Source of the DNA: DASRTE01 sp035656095
GTDB lineage: Bacteria > Actinomycetota > Actinomycetes > Jiangellales > Jiangellaceae
Assembly: GCA_035656095.1 (NCBI GenBank)
Contig: DASRTE010000180.1
Span: forward strand, 1 to 37,881
DNA: 37,881 nucleotides
Reading direction: 5' to 3'
This document shows, in pieces, positions 1 through 8,096 of the stretch (position 1 is its first letter; each line of letters opens with the position of its first letter). A program made the position numbers and the translations under genes. The notes under the pieces were generated by a model. The model ran no database searches. It worked only from the letters and a program-made list of their open reading frames with translations, and was not told the DNA's origin.

Positions 1-493
1 GCACGGCGACCTGGGCGATGATCGGCCCGGTGTCCACGCCCTCGTCGACGAAGAACAGCGTGGCACCGGTCACCTTCACCCCGTAGGCCAGGGCGTCGCG
101 CGGACCGTGGATGCCGGGGAACGAGGGCAGTAGGGCGTTATGGGTGTTCACGTAGCGGTCGCCGAAGCGCGCGAGGAACGCGCCCCCGACCAGCTTGAGG
201 AAGCCCGCCGACACCACCAGATCGGGTTCGAACGCATCCAGCCGGCCGGCCAGCGCGTGGTCCCAGGCCCCGCGCGTCGGGTGGTCGCCGACCCGCTCGA
301 CGACGGTGGGTACACCGGCCGCCCTGGCGACGTCGAGTGCTCTGATGCCGGGCCGGTCGGCGCCGACGACCACGACGGCGGCACCGTAGGACGGCTCGGC
401 GCAGGCGTCGAGGAGTGCCTCGAGATTGCTGCCCGTGCCCGAGACGAGGACGGCCAGTCGAGCCGATCGACCAGGAGGGAGACGATGCGGCAC
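1..493 (-). CDS. purN: Phosphoribosylglycinamide formyltransferase (3' end outside window)
   Basis: Transfers a formyl group from 10-formyltetrahydrofolate to GAR in cytoplasmic de novo purine synthesis. The reading frame is open to the left window edge, so only about 164 codons are present (family about 190-215). Visible motifs are the N-terminal VLVSGTGSNL around residues 15-24, the NTHNALLPSFPG segment with catalytic Asn116 and His118, and DEGVDTGPII with catalytic Asp near 154. The GTG start at 493 is chosen because AGGAG lies five bases before it; a possible -10 box (TATTCT, minus strand) is at 540-545. The neighbouring PerM-type gene matches the perM-purN order known in mycobacteria, and purH would be expected just outside the window. 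Identification is secure. Confidence 0.95.
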   Translation of the reverse strand, partial: MPHRLPPGRSARLAVLVSGTGSNLEALLDACAEPSYGAAVVVVGADRPGIRALDVARAAGVPTVVERVGDHPTRGAWDHALAGRLDAFEPDLVVSAGFLKLVGGAFLARFGDRYVNTHNALLPSFPGIHGPRDALAYGVKVTGATLFFVDEGVDTGPIIAQVAV

Positions 494-623
494 GGGATCT
501 CCTGGAGACATGCGCGGGGCCGATCGGCGGGCGTGGGCGAGAATACTGGGAGACTCGCGTCACCTGGTTGCGTCCATTCCCGTCCGTGCCGTTCCGCCCG
601 TCCCGATCCCGTCGAGGAGCGCC

Positions 624-1139
624 GTGCCCGACTCCGCGCCGCCCGAGCGCCCCGATCCGTACGCCGTCAGGCGACCGGGCGCCGGCCAGGGCGTCGGCGA
701 GCCCCACGGCGAGCACGTTCCGCCGCGGACGGAACGCCCGCGGCGCGCCGAGCAGCCGCACACTCCGCCGCGGCCTCCCGGTCGCGACGCCGTCCGGAAC
801 ACGCGCACGCTCGGCCTGGTAGCGGTGATCGCCGCCGTGATGGCGATCGCGATCCCTCCCGCAGGGATCGTGCTCGGGATCGCCACGCTCGTCGTCGCCG
901 CCAGGAACCGATCGAGCGCCGGTGGGCCGCAGCTCAGCCGCCAGGCCATGGCCCTGTCCGTGAGTGGAGGTGTCTTTGCGCTCGTCGTCGGCGGGCTGCT
1001 CTCGCTGTTCTCGCTGCTGTTGGGAGCGGAGACCGGTCAGTTGCGGGAATGCCTGGCCGGAGCGAACACGCGGGTGGCAGAACAGGCCTGCCAGAGCGAG
1101 TTCATGGATGCGGTACAGCGCCGGCTGACCGGGGATTGA
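624..1139 (+). CDS. Small two-helix membrane protein, DUF4190-like
   Basis: A 171-residue protein of unknown function. Residues 1-58 are polar, rich in Pro and Arg and probably cytoplasmic. Two hydrophobic segments follow, at about 64-94 (with a central Pro-Pro) and 110-134, then a short tail with Cys143 and Cys156 that could form a disulfide if it is outside the cell. This layout resembles DUF4190-type membrane proteins, but the match is by general pattern only. The GTG start at 624 is preferred over longer frames that would run back through purN, because GAGGAG sits four bases upstream. It is divergent from purN and ends one base before the convergent perM-like gene. Function is unknown. 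Confidence 0.7.
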   Translation: MPDSAPPERPDPYAVRRPGAGQGVGEPHGEHVPPRTERPRRAEQPHTPPRPPGRDAVRNTRTLGLVAVIAAVMAIAIPPAGIVLGIATLVVAARNRSSAGGPQLSRQAMALSVSGGVFALVVGGLLSLFSLLLGAETGQLRECLAGANTRVAEQACQSEFMDAVQRRLTGD

Positions 1140-1140
1140 A

Positions 1141-2313
1141 TCAGGCGGTCCGGCGCCGCAGGATCGCGGTGACGACAACCGCGGGAACCCCGACCGCCAC
1201 CACGGTGGCCAACGCCGTCTGCCAGGGCGCGGGCCCGACCACGGCAAGGCGTCCCGTCCCGACCGACCCCCCGGCCAGCATGGCCAGAGCGGCCATCGCC
1301 GCTGCGGCCGGTACCACGGCGACGACCGTGTTGCGCACCGCGACGACCAGTCCGACCGGTGAGCGCCGGTGGACGGTGATGCCGGTGAGCACACCGACGA
1401 GCACCGGACCGGCGAGGACGAGCCATGCCAACGGCCCGGGCACGCTCGCCGGCAGCGCACCGAGTGCCGGCAGCGCCGGGACGATACCGAGGTCGACCCC
1501 ACCGGGCGCCACGGACGTGCCGGCACCCACGGCGAACCCGGGTCCCAGTGCGAAGGCCGCCGCCCAGACGGCGAGATTGGGTGCGAACGCGGCACCGGCC
1601 GTCGCCAGCAGACCAGCACCGATCGGATCCGGATGCAGCGCCTCGGCCACAGCGGAGATACGCCCGCCATGCGCCACCGCGCTCGCCGCGAGGAGCATCG
1701 TGCCGACGGCGAACAGTCCTGCGACGGCCACGACAGCACCAGCAAGCGCCGGCAGCGACCACGCCGGCAGCCGGCCGAGCAGCGGACGGGCGAGCTCACC
1801 CTCGTGAACGACACCGCTGGTCGCTGCCACCACGGCGGCCAGGCCGGCACGGAGCCCGGCGTCGGCCGGCGAGGCCGAGACATCGGGCGTCGCCGACAGG
1901 GCCACCACGAACTGAGCGCCGAGTGCGTAGACGGCTGCGACCGCAACCGCCACCGTGGCGACGCCTCGAACAGACGACACCCCCGCCGAGTGTGCGGCCC
2001 ACCGGGCCGCACGGTAGATCAGCAGCAGGAAGAGCACCGACAGGCCCAGTGGGACGATCGTGATCTCGCTTCCCCCGACGTCCACACCCACCCCGTGGGC
2101 GAGGAGCCAGATCTGTCCCCCCACCCGGAGCGGGTCGCCGACCGCCGACTCTGCGCCCTCGTCGATCCACACCAGTACTGCGGGCAGGGCAGCCATCGAC
2201 AGCCCTGCGACCAGCGCCCACGCGGCGGCGAGCACACCGGCCAGCCACGGAACCCGGGTTCCCCAGGCCGGCTCCTGCCTCTTCAGCAGCGGGTGGCTCA
2301 GCAGGTCGGTCAC
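1141..2313 (-). CDS. PerM/DUF6350 family polytopic membrane protein
   Basis: A 390-residue integral membrane protein with many alternating hydrophobic segments rich in Ala, Val, Leu and Gly, such as the stretch WLAGVLAAAWALVAGLSMAA near the N-terminus. Sequence character and position next to purN match the actinobacterial DUF6350 family, whose mycobacterial member PerM affects cell division and persistence (family knowledge, not visible here). The start is placed at GTG 2313 (VTDLLSHPLL) and not at an upstream ATG at 2394, because the extra 27 residues are Arg/Cys-rich and unlike a membrane protein N-terminus. A GAAGAT box six bases before the GTG may be a weak leaderless -10. The molecular role is unknown. 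Confidence 0.8.
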   Translation of the reverse strand: MTDLLSHPLLKRQEPAWGTRVPWLAGVLAAAWALVAGLSMAALPAVLVWIDEGAESAVGDPLRVGGQIWLLAHGVGVDVGGSEITIVPLGLSVLFLLLIYRAARWAAHSAGVSSVRGVATVAVAVAAVYALGAQFVVALSATPDVSASPADAGLRAGLAAVVAATSGVVHEGELARPLLGRLPAWSLPALAGAVVAVAGLFAVGTMLLAASAVAHGGRISAVAEALHPDPIGAGLLATAGAAFAPNLAVWAAAFALGPGFAVGAGTSVAPGGVDLGIVPALPALGALPASVPGPLAWLVLAGPVLVGVLTGITVHRRSPVGLVVAVRNTVVAVVPAAAAMAALAMLAGGSVGTGRLAVVGPAPWQTALATVVAVGVPAVVVTAILRRRTA

Positions 2314-2453
2314 GCACCCATCTTCGCCGCAGGGACTGCCGGACGGGCTCCGCCGACACGCCCACTCCGCACCCGACATCAGCGGCCTGGGCACTCATGG
2401 CGCTCGTCGGCGCAACACCGACGGTCATCCGTTGGACCCCGCATCACATGCCA

Positions 2454-2485
2454 CTCGTCAGAGTGGTGGTCACCACTCCCACGAG
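2454..2485. repeat. Interrupted palindrome A upstream of the sigma-factor gene
   Basis: GAGTGGTG at 2461-2468 and CACCACTC at 2471-2478 are perfect inverted arms around a two-base centre. A second pair, CTCGT at 2454-2458 and ACGAG at 2481-2485, lies symmetrically outside them. It sits in the 278-base space between the divergent perM-like and sigma-factor genes. It is a candidate operator or hairpin, and its GTGGTG/CACCAC core is shared with palindrome B. Confidence 0.6.
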
Positions 2486-2522
2486 CTCGGTGTGCAACCC
2501 TGCACCGCGTTCGTGCGTCATG

Positions 2523-2558
2523 TGTGGTGAACCCGGTGGCGACGCTGGGTACACCACA
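2523..2558. repeat. Inverted repeat B upstream of the sigma-factor gene
   Basis: TGTGGTGAACCC at 2523-2534 and GGGTACACCACA at 2547-2558 pair at 11 of 12 positions across a 12-base spacer. The right arm ends 33 bases before the sigma-factor ATG. The left arm contains GTGAACC, loosely like an ECF -35 box, so it may also overlap a self-regulated promoter. The core GTGGTG/CACCAC is the same as in palindrome A, suggesting one regulator recognises both. Confidence 0.55.
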
Positions 2559-2591
2559 GGACGTCTCACGCGACATCCGAGGGCGGGTGCC

Positions 2592-3104
2592 ATGAGCGAC
2601 AGCGACGACTTCGACGCGTTCTACCACGCGACGAGCCGCCGCCTGCTGCACCAGATGTACGCCATGACGGGGAACCTCGCCGACGCACAGGACTGCGTCC
2701 AGGAGGCATACGCACGAGCGTGGCAGCACTGGAAACAGGTCCACCACGCCGACGATCCGGCTGCCTGGGTCCGGACCGTTGCCTGGCGGATCGCCGCCAG
2801 CCGCTGGCGCAGGACCCGAAACGGGGTCCGAGCCATCGTCAGGCATGGTGCTCCCGACCACAGCCAGCCACCCTCGCCCGACCATGTCGCCCTCGTTCAG
2901 GCATTGCGGGAGATACCGGAAGCTCAGCGCCGCGTCGTCGTCCTGCATCACCTCGTCGGCATGTCCGTCGAGGAGGTCGCACAGGAGACGGGAGCACCGA
3001 CGGGCACGGTCAAGGCACGGCTCTCCCGGGGCCGAGCCGCGCTCGCCGAGATGCTTCGCGACCAACCCACGATCGACCATGGGGAGGCCCGCCATGTCGG
3101 CTGA
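2592..3104 (+). CDS. SigE-family (ECF) RNA polymerase sigma factor
   Basis: A 170-residue group IV sigma factor that would direct RNA polymerase to a small regulon. Region 2 occupies about residues 7-60 (FDAFYHATSRRLLHQMY, then DAQDCVQEAYARAW). Region 4 occupies about 105-155, with the PEAQRRVVVLHHLVGMSVEE helix and the recognition part TGAPTGTVKARLSRGR. This is the pattern of the actinobacterial SigE/SACE_1710 family. The ATG at 2592 is chosen because the sigma domain begins right after it; the 65 codons upstream run through the palindromic intergenic region. It overlaps the next gene by 11 bases, so the two are very likely translated together. Confidence 0.9.
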   Translation: MSDSDDFDAFYHATSRRLLHQMYAMTGNLADAQDCVQEAYARAWQHWKQVHHADDPAAWVRTVAWRIAASRWRRTRNGVRAIVRHGAPDHSQPPSPDHVALVQALREIPEAQRRVVVLHHLVGMSVEEVAQETGAPTGTVKARLSRGRAALAEMLRDQPTIDHGEARHVG

Positions 3105-4494
3105 CTTCGACTCCGACCTGCGGCGAAGGCTGGAGGGCCTCGGCTCCGACGCCGGTCGAGCCAACCTGCCCGGCCCGGCCGCCGCACGGCAGCGCGCCCG
3201 CCGGCGCGCCCGCAATCAGGCCGTGGGGGCGGTCCTGGGTGCCGCGGTGGTCGTCGGTGGCGCCGTCATCGCCGTCGCGCAGCCGACGCTGCTGACGGCA
3301 CCGGATCCGGCCGACCAGCCGTCCGGAACGGCAAGCCCTCCCGTTGACTCGCTGACCCCGACACCCGTACCCACCGCCGACGCCTCCCTTCCCGACTCGG
3401 TGCTCCTGACCGTCCCCGACATCGAGCCGGACGGTGAATCGTTCGGATGGAGCGCGTTCGGATGGAGCGAGACGGACCCACCCGCCCAGGCATGGCCATG
3501 CGTCCCCGCGGTGCCTGACTCGGGTCGAGCGCTGCAGCGCCATTTCGAGAACCCCGAGCGCGGTCGGATACAGCATGTCGTCGAGCCGACCGACACGGTC
3601 GAGCAGGCCGAGGCCCGCTTCGACGAGATCCTCGACGCACTGACGGCGTGCGTCGAGGACGGCACGGCCGCCGGTGAGGACTTCCGCCTCGACCAGGTGT
3701 GGTCTGTGACCGGCGTCGGTGACGAGGCTGTGCTCGTCCGGTACTGGGCACCGCTCCGCGAGGAACCGCCGCGGGAGGGCCTACTCCTCCTCGTCAGCGT
3801 GAGCATCGCCCGTACCGGCGACGCGGTCACGAGCGTTACACGGGGCGGAGTCGCGATGGACGCGAACCTTCCGGACACCACTGACGATGTAGAGGCGGCT
3901 GTCACTCGGCTGTGTGCTGAGACCGGCGGTCCGTGCATCACTGATCCTGGACAGGAACAGATCTACCCGGAGCCCGCCGGAGACGTTGCAGGTTGGCTGA
4001 CTGCGGCCGACGTCTCGAGCGCGACCGGGGTCGACCGGATCTCGGCGGCGAGCGAGGTCGTCATCGCACCCGCCGGCACCTTCGGGTTCGTCTGCTTCCG
4101 GACCGACGCGCGCGCTGCCGGCGCCACGTCGATCGAGAGCCGCACCTACCACGACCCCTTCGATCCGGGCACGGGCGTGGACGAGTCCATCGCCCGGTTC
4201 CCGTCGGGCAGCGCGGCGCGTGCCTATTACGACACGCTCACGGCCGAAGGCGACTCCTGTTCCGCCGAACCTTCGCTCGTCGTGCAGAACACCGGCGCCG
4301 TCGCGGGCGACGGCGGCCTGGCCCGCACCACGTGGCGTTCAACGGTCGCCGAGACCGATTCGGTGTTCGTCTACGGCGTCGTCGTGAATGGCTCCGCGGT
4401 CGGGTACGTGAGCACCAACCTCGACTCAACTGCGGACGACGAGCTGGCGACGCTGCTGAGGCTGGCCGGGGAACGGCTCGGCGAGGCAGGGTAG
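3094..4494 (+). CDS. Membrane-anchored extracytoplasmic protein, partner of the sigma factor
   Basis: A 466-residue protein. Residues 1-42 are charged and cytoplasmic, ending in an Arg-rich stretch. One transmembrane helix spans about 43-63 (AVGAVLGAAVVVGGAVIAVA). A Pro/Thr/Ser-rich linker at about 66-110 leads to a long exported part with two similar halves, each having a cysteine-containing core and a passage like YDTLTAEGDSC or FDEILDALTACVEDG, reminiscent of PknH-type extracellular sensor domains. Its 11-base overlap with the sigma-factor gene suggests it senses an outside signal and controls that factor. I see no zinc-binding anti-sigma motif in the short cytoplasmic part, so the anti-sigma role is inferred from position only. 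Some SigE-family partners are of this type. Confidence 0.75.
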   Translation: MSADFDSDLRRRLEGLGSDAGRANLPGPAAARQRARRRARNQAVGAVLGAAVVVGGAVIAVAQPTLLTAPDPADQPSGTASPPVDSLTPTPVPTADASLPDSVLLTVPDIEPDGESFGWSAFGWSETDPPAQAWPCVPAVPDSGRALQRHFENPERGRIQHVVEPTDTVEQAEARFDEILDALTACVEDGTAAGEDFRLDQVWSVTGVGDEAVLVRYWAPLREEPPREGLLLLVSVSIARTGDAVTSVTRGGVAMDANLPDTTDDVEAAVTRLCAETGGPCITDPGQEQIYPEPAGDVAGWLTAADVSSATGVDRISAASEVVIAPAGTFGFVCFRTDARAAGATSIESRTYHDPFDPGTGVDESIARFPSGSAARAYYDTLTAEGDSCSAEPSLVVQNTGAVAGDGGLARTTWRSTVAETDSVFVYGVVVNGSAVGYVSTNLDSTADDELATLLRLAGERLGEAG

Positions 4495-4510
4495 CCGTAC
4501 CGTTCTCGGC

Positions 4511-5740
4511 ATGACGTCCCGCGCCGAGGCCGAGGCGCTCGACCGCGCCGACCCGTTGCGTCACCTGCGCGACCGGTTCGTGCTGCCGGACGGTCTGATC
4601 TACCTCGACGGGAACTCACTCGGTCCGCTCCCCGTCGGTGTCCGCGAGCGGGCCGCAGCGGTCGTCGACGCGGAGTGGGGACGCGGCCTCATCACGTCGT
4701 GGAACACCCACGACTGGATCAGCCTGCCGGCCCGGGTCGGCGCCAAGATCGCCCGTCTCATCGGCGCGCCCGCCGACTGCGTTGTGGCAGGCGACTCGAC
4801 CAGCGTCCAGCTGTTCAAGCTGATGGTCGCGGCTGCCAGGCTGCGGCCGGACCGCCGCGTCGTCGTGACCGAGCCCGGCAACTTCCCGACCGACTCGTAC
4901 ATCATCGCCGGCGCCGCGCGGCTCTGCGGACTGCAGGTCCGCCTCTGTGATCCGTCGGACGTCGCGGCTTCGCTGGCCGACGACGTCGCAGTCGTCGCCC
5001 TGACCCACGTCGACTACCGCACCGGGCGCATGCACGACGGCCCGGCGGTGACGGCGGCGGCACACGACGCCGGCGCGCTCATGTCGTGGGACCTGTGCCA
5101 CTCGGCGGGTGCCGTCCGCGTCGATCTCGACGAGTGGGACGCCGACCTCGGGGTCGGCTGCGGCTACAAGTACCTCAACGGCGGACCCGGCGCGCCGGCG
5201 TTCGCCTACGTCCACCGCCGTTGGCACGACGAACTCGACCAACCGTTGCCGGGCTGGATGGGGCACGCGGCACCGTTCGCGCTGGAGCGCGATTACCGGC
5301 CGGCGCCGGGCATCGCCCGAATGCAGACCGGCACACCGTCGGTGATCTCGATGGCGGTGCTGGACGCCGCCCTCGACGCCTTCGAGGGCATATCCATGGA
5401 CGGCCTTCGAGCCAAGTCGCTCGCGCTGACCGACCTGTTCGTCGCGCTGGTGGACGAACGGCTCACGCAGCACGGCGTCACCGTCGAGGTTCCGCGCGAC
5501 CACCGGCACCGGGGCTCACAGGTCTGTCTCCGCCATCCCGGGGCCTACGGGCTGGTCCAGGCGCTCATCGACCGCCGTGTCGTCGGCGACTTCCGCGAAC
5601 CCGATCTCGCCAGGTTCGGATTCGCATCTCTCTATCTGCGCTTCGTCGACGTGTGGGACGCGGTCGAGCACCTCGCGGAGGTCCTCAGGTCACACGATTG
5701 GGAGCGTCCGGCCTACCAGGCTCGCGCGACCGTGACCTGA
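4511..5740 (+). CDS. kynU: Kynureninase
   Basis: A 409-residue PLP-dependent fold-type I enzyme that cleaves kynurenine to anthranilate and alanine in tryptophan breakdown. Visible features are LIYLDGNSLGPLP near residues 29-41, the cofactor-binding region with WDLCHSAG (Asp194) and GCGYKYLNGGPG, in which Lys220 should form the Schiff base. Length is normal for the family. No tryptophan dioxygenase or formamidase gene lies nearby, so the enzyme stands alone here. There is no Shine-Dalgarno site; instead TACCGT at 4498-4503 lies seven bases before the ATG, which fits a leaderless transcript. It starts 16 bases after the preceding gene, so read-through is also possible. Confidence 0.93.
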   Translation: MTSRAEAEALDRADPLRHLRDRFVLPDGLIYLDGNSLGPLPVGVRERAAAVVDAEWGRGLITSWNTHDWISLPARVGAKIARLIGAPADCVVAGDSTSVQLFKLMVAAARLRPDRRVVVTEPGNFPTDSYIIAGAARLCGLQVRLCDPSDVAASLADDVAVVALTHVDYRTGRMHDGPAVTAAAHDAGALMSWDLCHSAGAVRVDLDEWDADLGVGCGYKYLNGGPGAPAFAYVHRRWHDELDQPLPGWMGHAAPFALERDYRPAPGIARMQTGTPSVISMAVLDAALDAFEGISMDGLRAKSLALTDLFVALVDERLTQHGVTVEVPRDHRHRGSQVCLRHPGAYGLVQALIDRRVVGDFREPDLARFGFASLYLRFVDVWDAVEHLAEVLRSHDWERPAYQARATVT

Positions 5741-5857
5741 CCGGTGATCACTGGCGTCCGGACGTGAGAGCCGATGCCAGTTCTGTCCACCATCACCAGG
5801 CCGCAGACCTGGCAAGGGCCGCACAGACCCTCTTAACGTGATCATTCCGGCGAGGAC

Positions 5858-6742
5858 TCAGCGGGCCTGCATGATCTCGCGCGTGAGTTGGGCGGTCGCG
5901 CTCGGAGTCTTTCCGACCCGGACGCCGGCCGCCTCGAGCGCCTCCTGCTTGGCGACGGCCGTTCCGGAGGAGCCGGACACGATGGCCCCGGCATGGCCCA
6001 TCGTCTTTCCCTCCGGAGCCGTGAACCCGGCCACGTAGCCGACCACCGGCTTGGTGACCTCGGCCCTGACGTAGTCGGCGGCGCGCTCCTCGGCATCCCC
6101 GCCGATCTCGCCGATCATCACGATCGCGTCGGTCTCGGGATCGGCCTCGAAGGCGGCCAGCGCGTCGATGTGGGTGGTACCGATCACCGGGTCGCCACCG
6201 ATGCCCACCGCCGTCGAGAAGCCGATGTCGTTTAGCTCGTACATCATCTGGTAGGTCAGCGTGCCGGACTTGCTCACCAGCCCGATCCGGCCCGGCTTGG
6301 TGATGTCGGCCGGGATGATGCCCGCGTTCGACCGTCCGGGGCTGATCAGGCCGGGACAGTTCGGGCCGATGATCCGGGTCGTGCCGGAGTTCTGCGCGTA
6401 CTGGAAGAACTCGGCGGTGTCGTGGACCGGGATGCCCTCGGTGATGACGACGACCAGGGGGACGCCCGCGTCGACGGCCTCCACGACCGCCGCCTTGGCG
6501 AACCTCGGCGGCACGAACACCACCGAGACGTCGGCCCCGGTGGCGTCGACGACGTCCTTGACGCTGCCGTACACCGGCACCGTCGCACCCTCGAAGTCGA
6601 CCGATTGCCCGCCCTTCCCCGGCGTCACCCCGCCGACGACGGCGGTGCCCGACCGCAGCATGCGCTGGGTGTGCCGCCGGCCCTCGGAGCCGGTCATGCC
6701 CTGGACGATGACCTTCGAGCTCTCGGTCAGGAAGATGGCCAC
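5858..6742 (-). CDS. sucD: Succinyl-CoA synthetase, alpha subunit
   Basis: A 294-residue subunit of the TCA-cycle enzyme that converts succinyl-CoA to succinate with nucleotide formation. The CoA-binding Rossmann part is at the N-terminus (VIVQGMTGSEG at about 11-21), IGPNCPG at about 125-131, and the phospho-accepting histidine is His250 in GKTMGHAGAIV. The GTG start at 6742 lies one base beyond the sucC stop codon, so the two subunits form a tight operon. Length and motifs are complete. Confidence 0.97.
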   Translation of the reverse strand: MAIFLTESSKVIVQGMTGSEGRRHTQRMLRSGTAVVGGVTPGKGGQSVDFEGATVPVYGSVKDVVDATGADVSVVFVPPRFAKAAVVEAVDAGVPLVVVITEGIPVHDTAEFFQYAQNSGTTRIIGPNCPGLISPGRSNAGIIPADITKPGRIGLVSKSGTLTYQMMYELNDIGFSTAVGIGGDPVIGTTHIDALAAFEADPETDAIVMIGEIGGDAEERAADYVRAEVTKPVVGYVAGFTAPEGKTMGHAGAIVSGSSGTAVAKQEALEAAGVRVGKTPSATAQLTREIMQAR

Positions 6743-6743
6743 G

Positions 6744-7928
6744 TCAGCTCCCTCGGTTCGCCGCGGCGAGCTCGGCTACGCGGCGCGCCGCTCCGTCCAT
6801 GGTGTCCACCTGCTCGAGGTGAGGCAGCTCCGCGTCGCGCAGGATGCGCCGCCCGAGCTCGGCATTGTTGCCGTCGAGCCGGACGACCAGCGGGTGGGTG
6901 ATCTCGTCGCCGCGGCTGTCGAGCAGGGCGAACGCCTGGACGATGCCGTTGGCTACCTCGTCACAGGCGGTGATGCCGCCGAAGACGTTCACGAACACGC
7001 TCCGGACGGCCGGGTCGGACAGGATGATCTCCAGGCCGTTGGCCATGATCTCCGCCGATGCTCCACCACCGATGTCGAGGAAGTTGGCCGGCTTGACGCC
7101 GTCGTACTCCTCACCGGCGTACGCGACGACGTCCAGGGTGGACATGACCAGGCCCGCACCGTTGCCGATGACGCCGACCTCGCCGTCGAGCTTGACGTAG
7201 TTGAGGTCCTTCTCGCTGGCCCGTGCCTCCAGCGGGTCGGCAGCCGACCTGTCCTCGTATGCGGCGTGGCCGGGATGCCGGAAGCCGGCGTTCTCGTCCA
7301 GCGAGACCTTGCCGTCGAGCGCGACGATGTGCCCGTCGGGTGTCTTCACCAACGGGTTGACCTCCACCAGTGTGGCGTCCTCGGCCGTGAAGACCGCCCA
7401 CAGGGCGACCAGGACGTCGACGACCCGGTCGCGGACGTCGGGCCCGAAGCCGGCGGCATCGGCGATCTCGGCGGCCTTGGCCCCGTCGACGCCGGCGATC
7501 GCGTCGACCCGGATCCGGGCCAGGGCCTCGGGTCGTTCGACCGCGAGCTGTTCGATGTCCATGCCACCCTCGACGCTGGCCATGGCCAGGTAGGTGCGGT
7601 TGGCGCGGTCGAGCAGGTACGAGATGTAGAACTCCTGCTCGATGTCGCTCGCCTGGGTGACCAGGACCCGCCGGACCACGTGCCCCTTGATGTCGAGTCC
7701 GAGGATGGCCGTGGCCTTCTCGGCGGCATCGTCCGGCGACCCGGCCAGCTTGACGCCGCCGGCCTTGCCGCGGCCCCCGGTCTTCACCTGCGCCTTGACC
7801 ACCACGGGCCCGCCGATCCGCTCGGCCGCTCGGTGGGCGTCTTCGGGCGTGTCGGCGACTTCTCCGGGCAGCACGGGCACGCCGTGCGCGGCGAACAGTT
7901 CCTTCGCCTGATACTCCATCAGGTCCAC
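6744..7928 (-). CDS. sucC: Succinyl-CoA synthetase, beta subunit
   Basis: A 394-residue ATP-grasp subunit that binds the nucleotide and pairs with SucD. The N-terminus EYQAKELFAAHGVPVLPGE, the PVVVKAQVKTGGRGKAGGVK grasp region near residues 40-60, EVNPLVKTPDGHIVALDGK near 193-211 and the C-terminal NVFGGITACDEVANG are all present. The GTG at 7928 gives the family-typical start VDLMEYQ; an ATG nine bases further in is possible. The ribosome site is weak (GAGGA eleven bases before). TAGGCT on the minus strand at 8005-8010 is a possible -10 box about 75 bases upstream. It is divergent from the ArsR fusion gene. Confidence 0.97.
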   Translation of the reverse strand: MDLMEYQAKELFAAHGVPVLPGEVADTPEDAHRAAERIGGPVVVKAQVKTGGRGKAGGVKLAGSPDDAAEKATAILGLDIKGHVVRRVLVTQASDIEQEFYISYLLDRANRTYLAMASVEGGMDIEQLAVERPEALARIRVDAIAGVDGAKAAEIADAAGFGPDVRDRVVDVLVALWAVFTAEDATLVEVNPLVKTPDGHIVALDGKVSLDENAGFRHPGHAAYEDRSAADPLEARASEKDLNYVKLDGEVGVIGNGAGLVMSTLDVVAYAGEEYDGVKPANFLDIGGGASAEIMANGLEIILSDPAVRSVFVNVFGGITACDEVANGIVQAFALLDSRGDEITHPLVVRLDGNNAELGRRILRDAELPHLEQVDTMDGAARRVAELAAANRGS

Positions 7929-8070
7929 GGTGGGCTACGTCCTCACTGGTCGTCGGCGGCTGGTGGCGCCAAAGCCCCGGGGGCGCGGCGGCCGAGCGAG
8001 ACGCAGCCTAACGCCGCAGCGCCGCGGGCGCGCCCCCACGTCACGTGCGCGGGAGCTGTCTGCGCGATTC

Positions 8071-8096
8071 GACATGTGCTACTTTTATCACATGTC
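8071..8096 (+). promoter_or_regulatory. Perfect inverted-repeat operator and leaderless promoter over the ArsR start
   Basis: GACATGTG at 8071-8078 and CACATGTC at 8089-8096 are perfect inverted arms with a 10-base AT-rich spacer. The right arm contains the ATG start of the ArsR fusion gene. TACTTT at 8080-8085 inside the spacer is a -10 box six bases before the ATG, so transcription would begin at the start codon and a bound repressor would cover both. This reads as an autoregulatory ArsR operator (inference). Confidence 0.65.

Noticed and set aside
138..2012. Long minus-strand frame across purN, the small membrane protein and perM
   Set aside because: It crosses three real genes, is Arg/Pro/Ser-rich and has no domain; it arises from high third-position GC.
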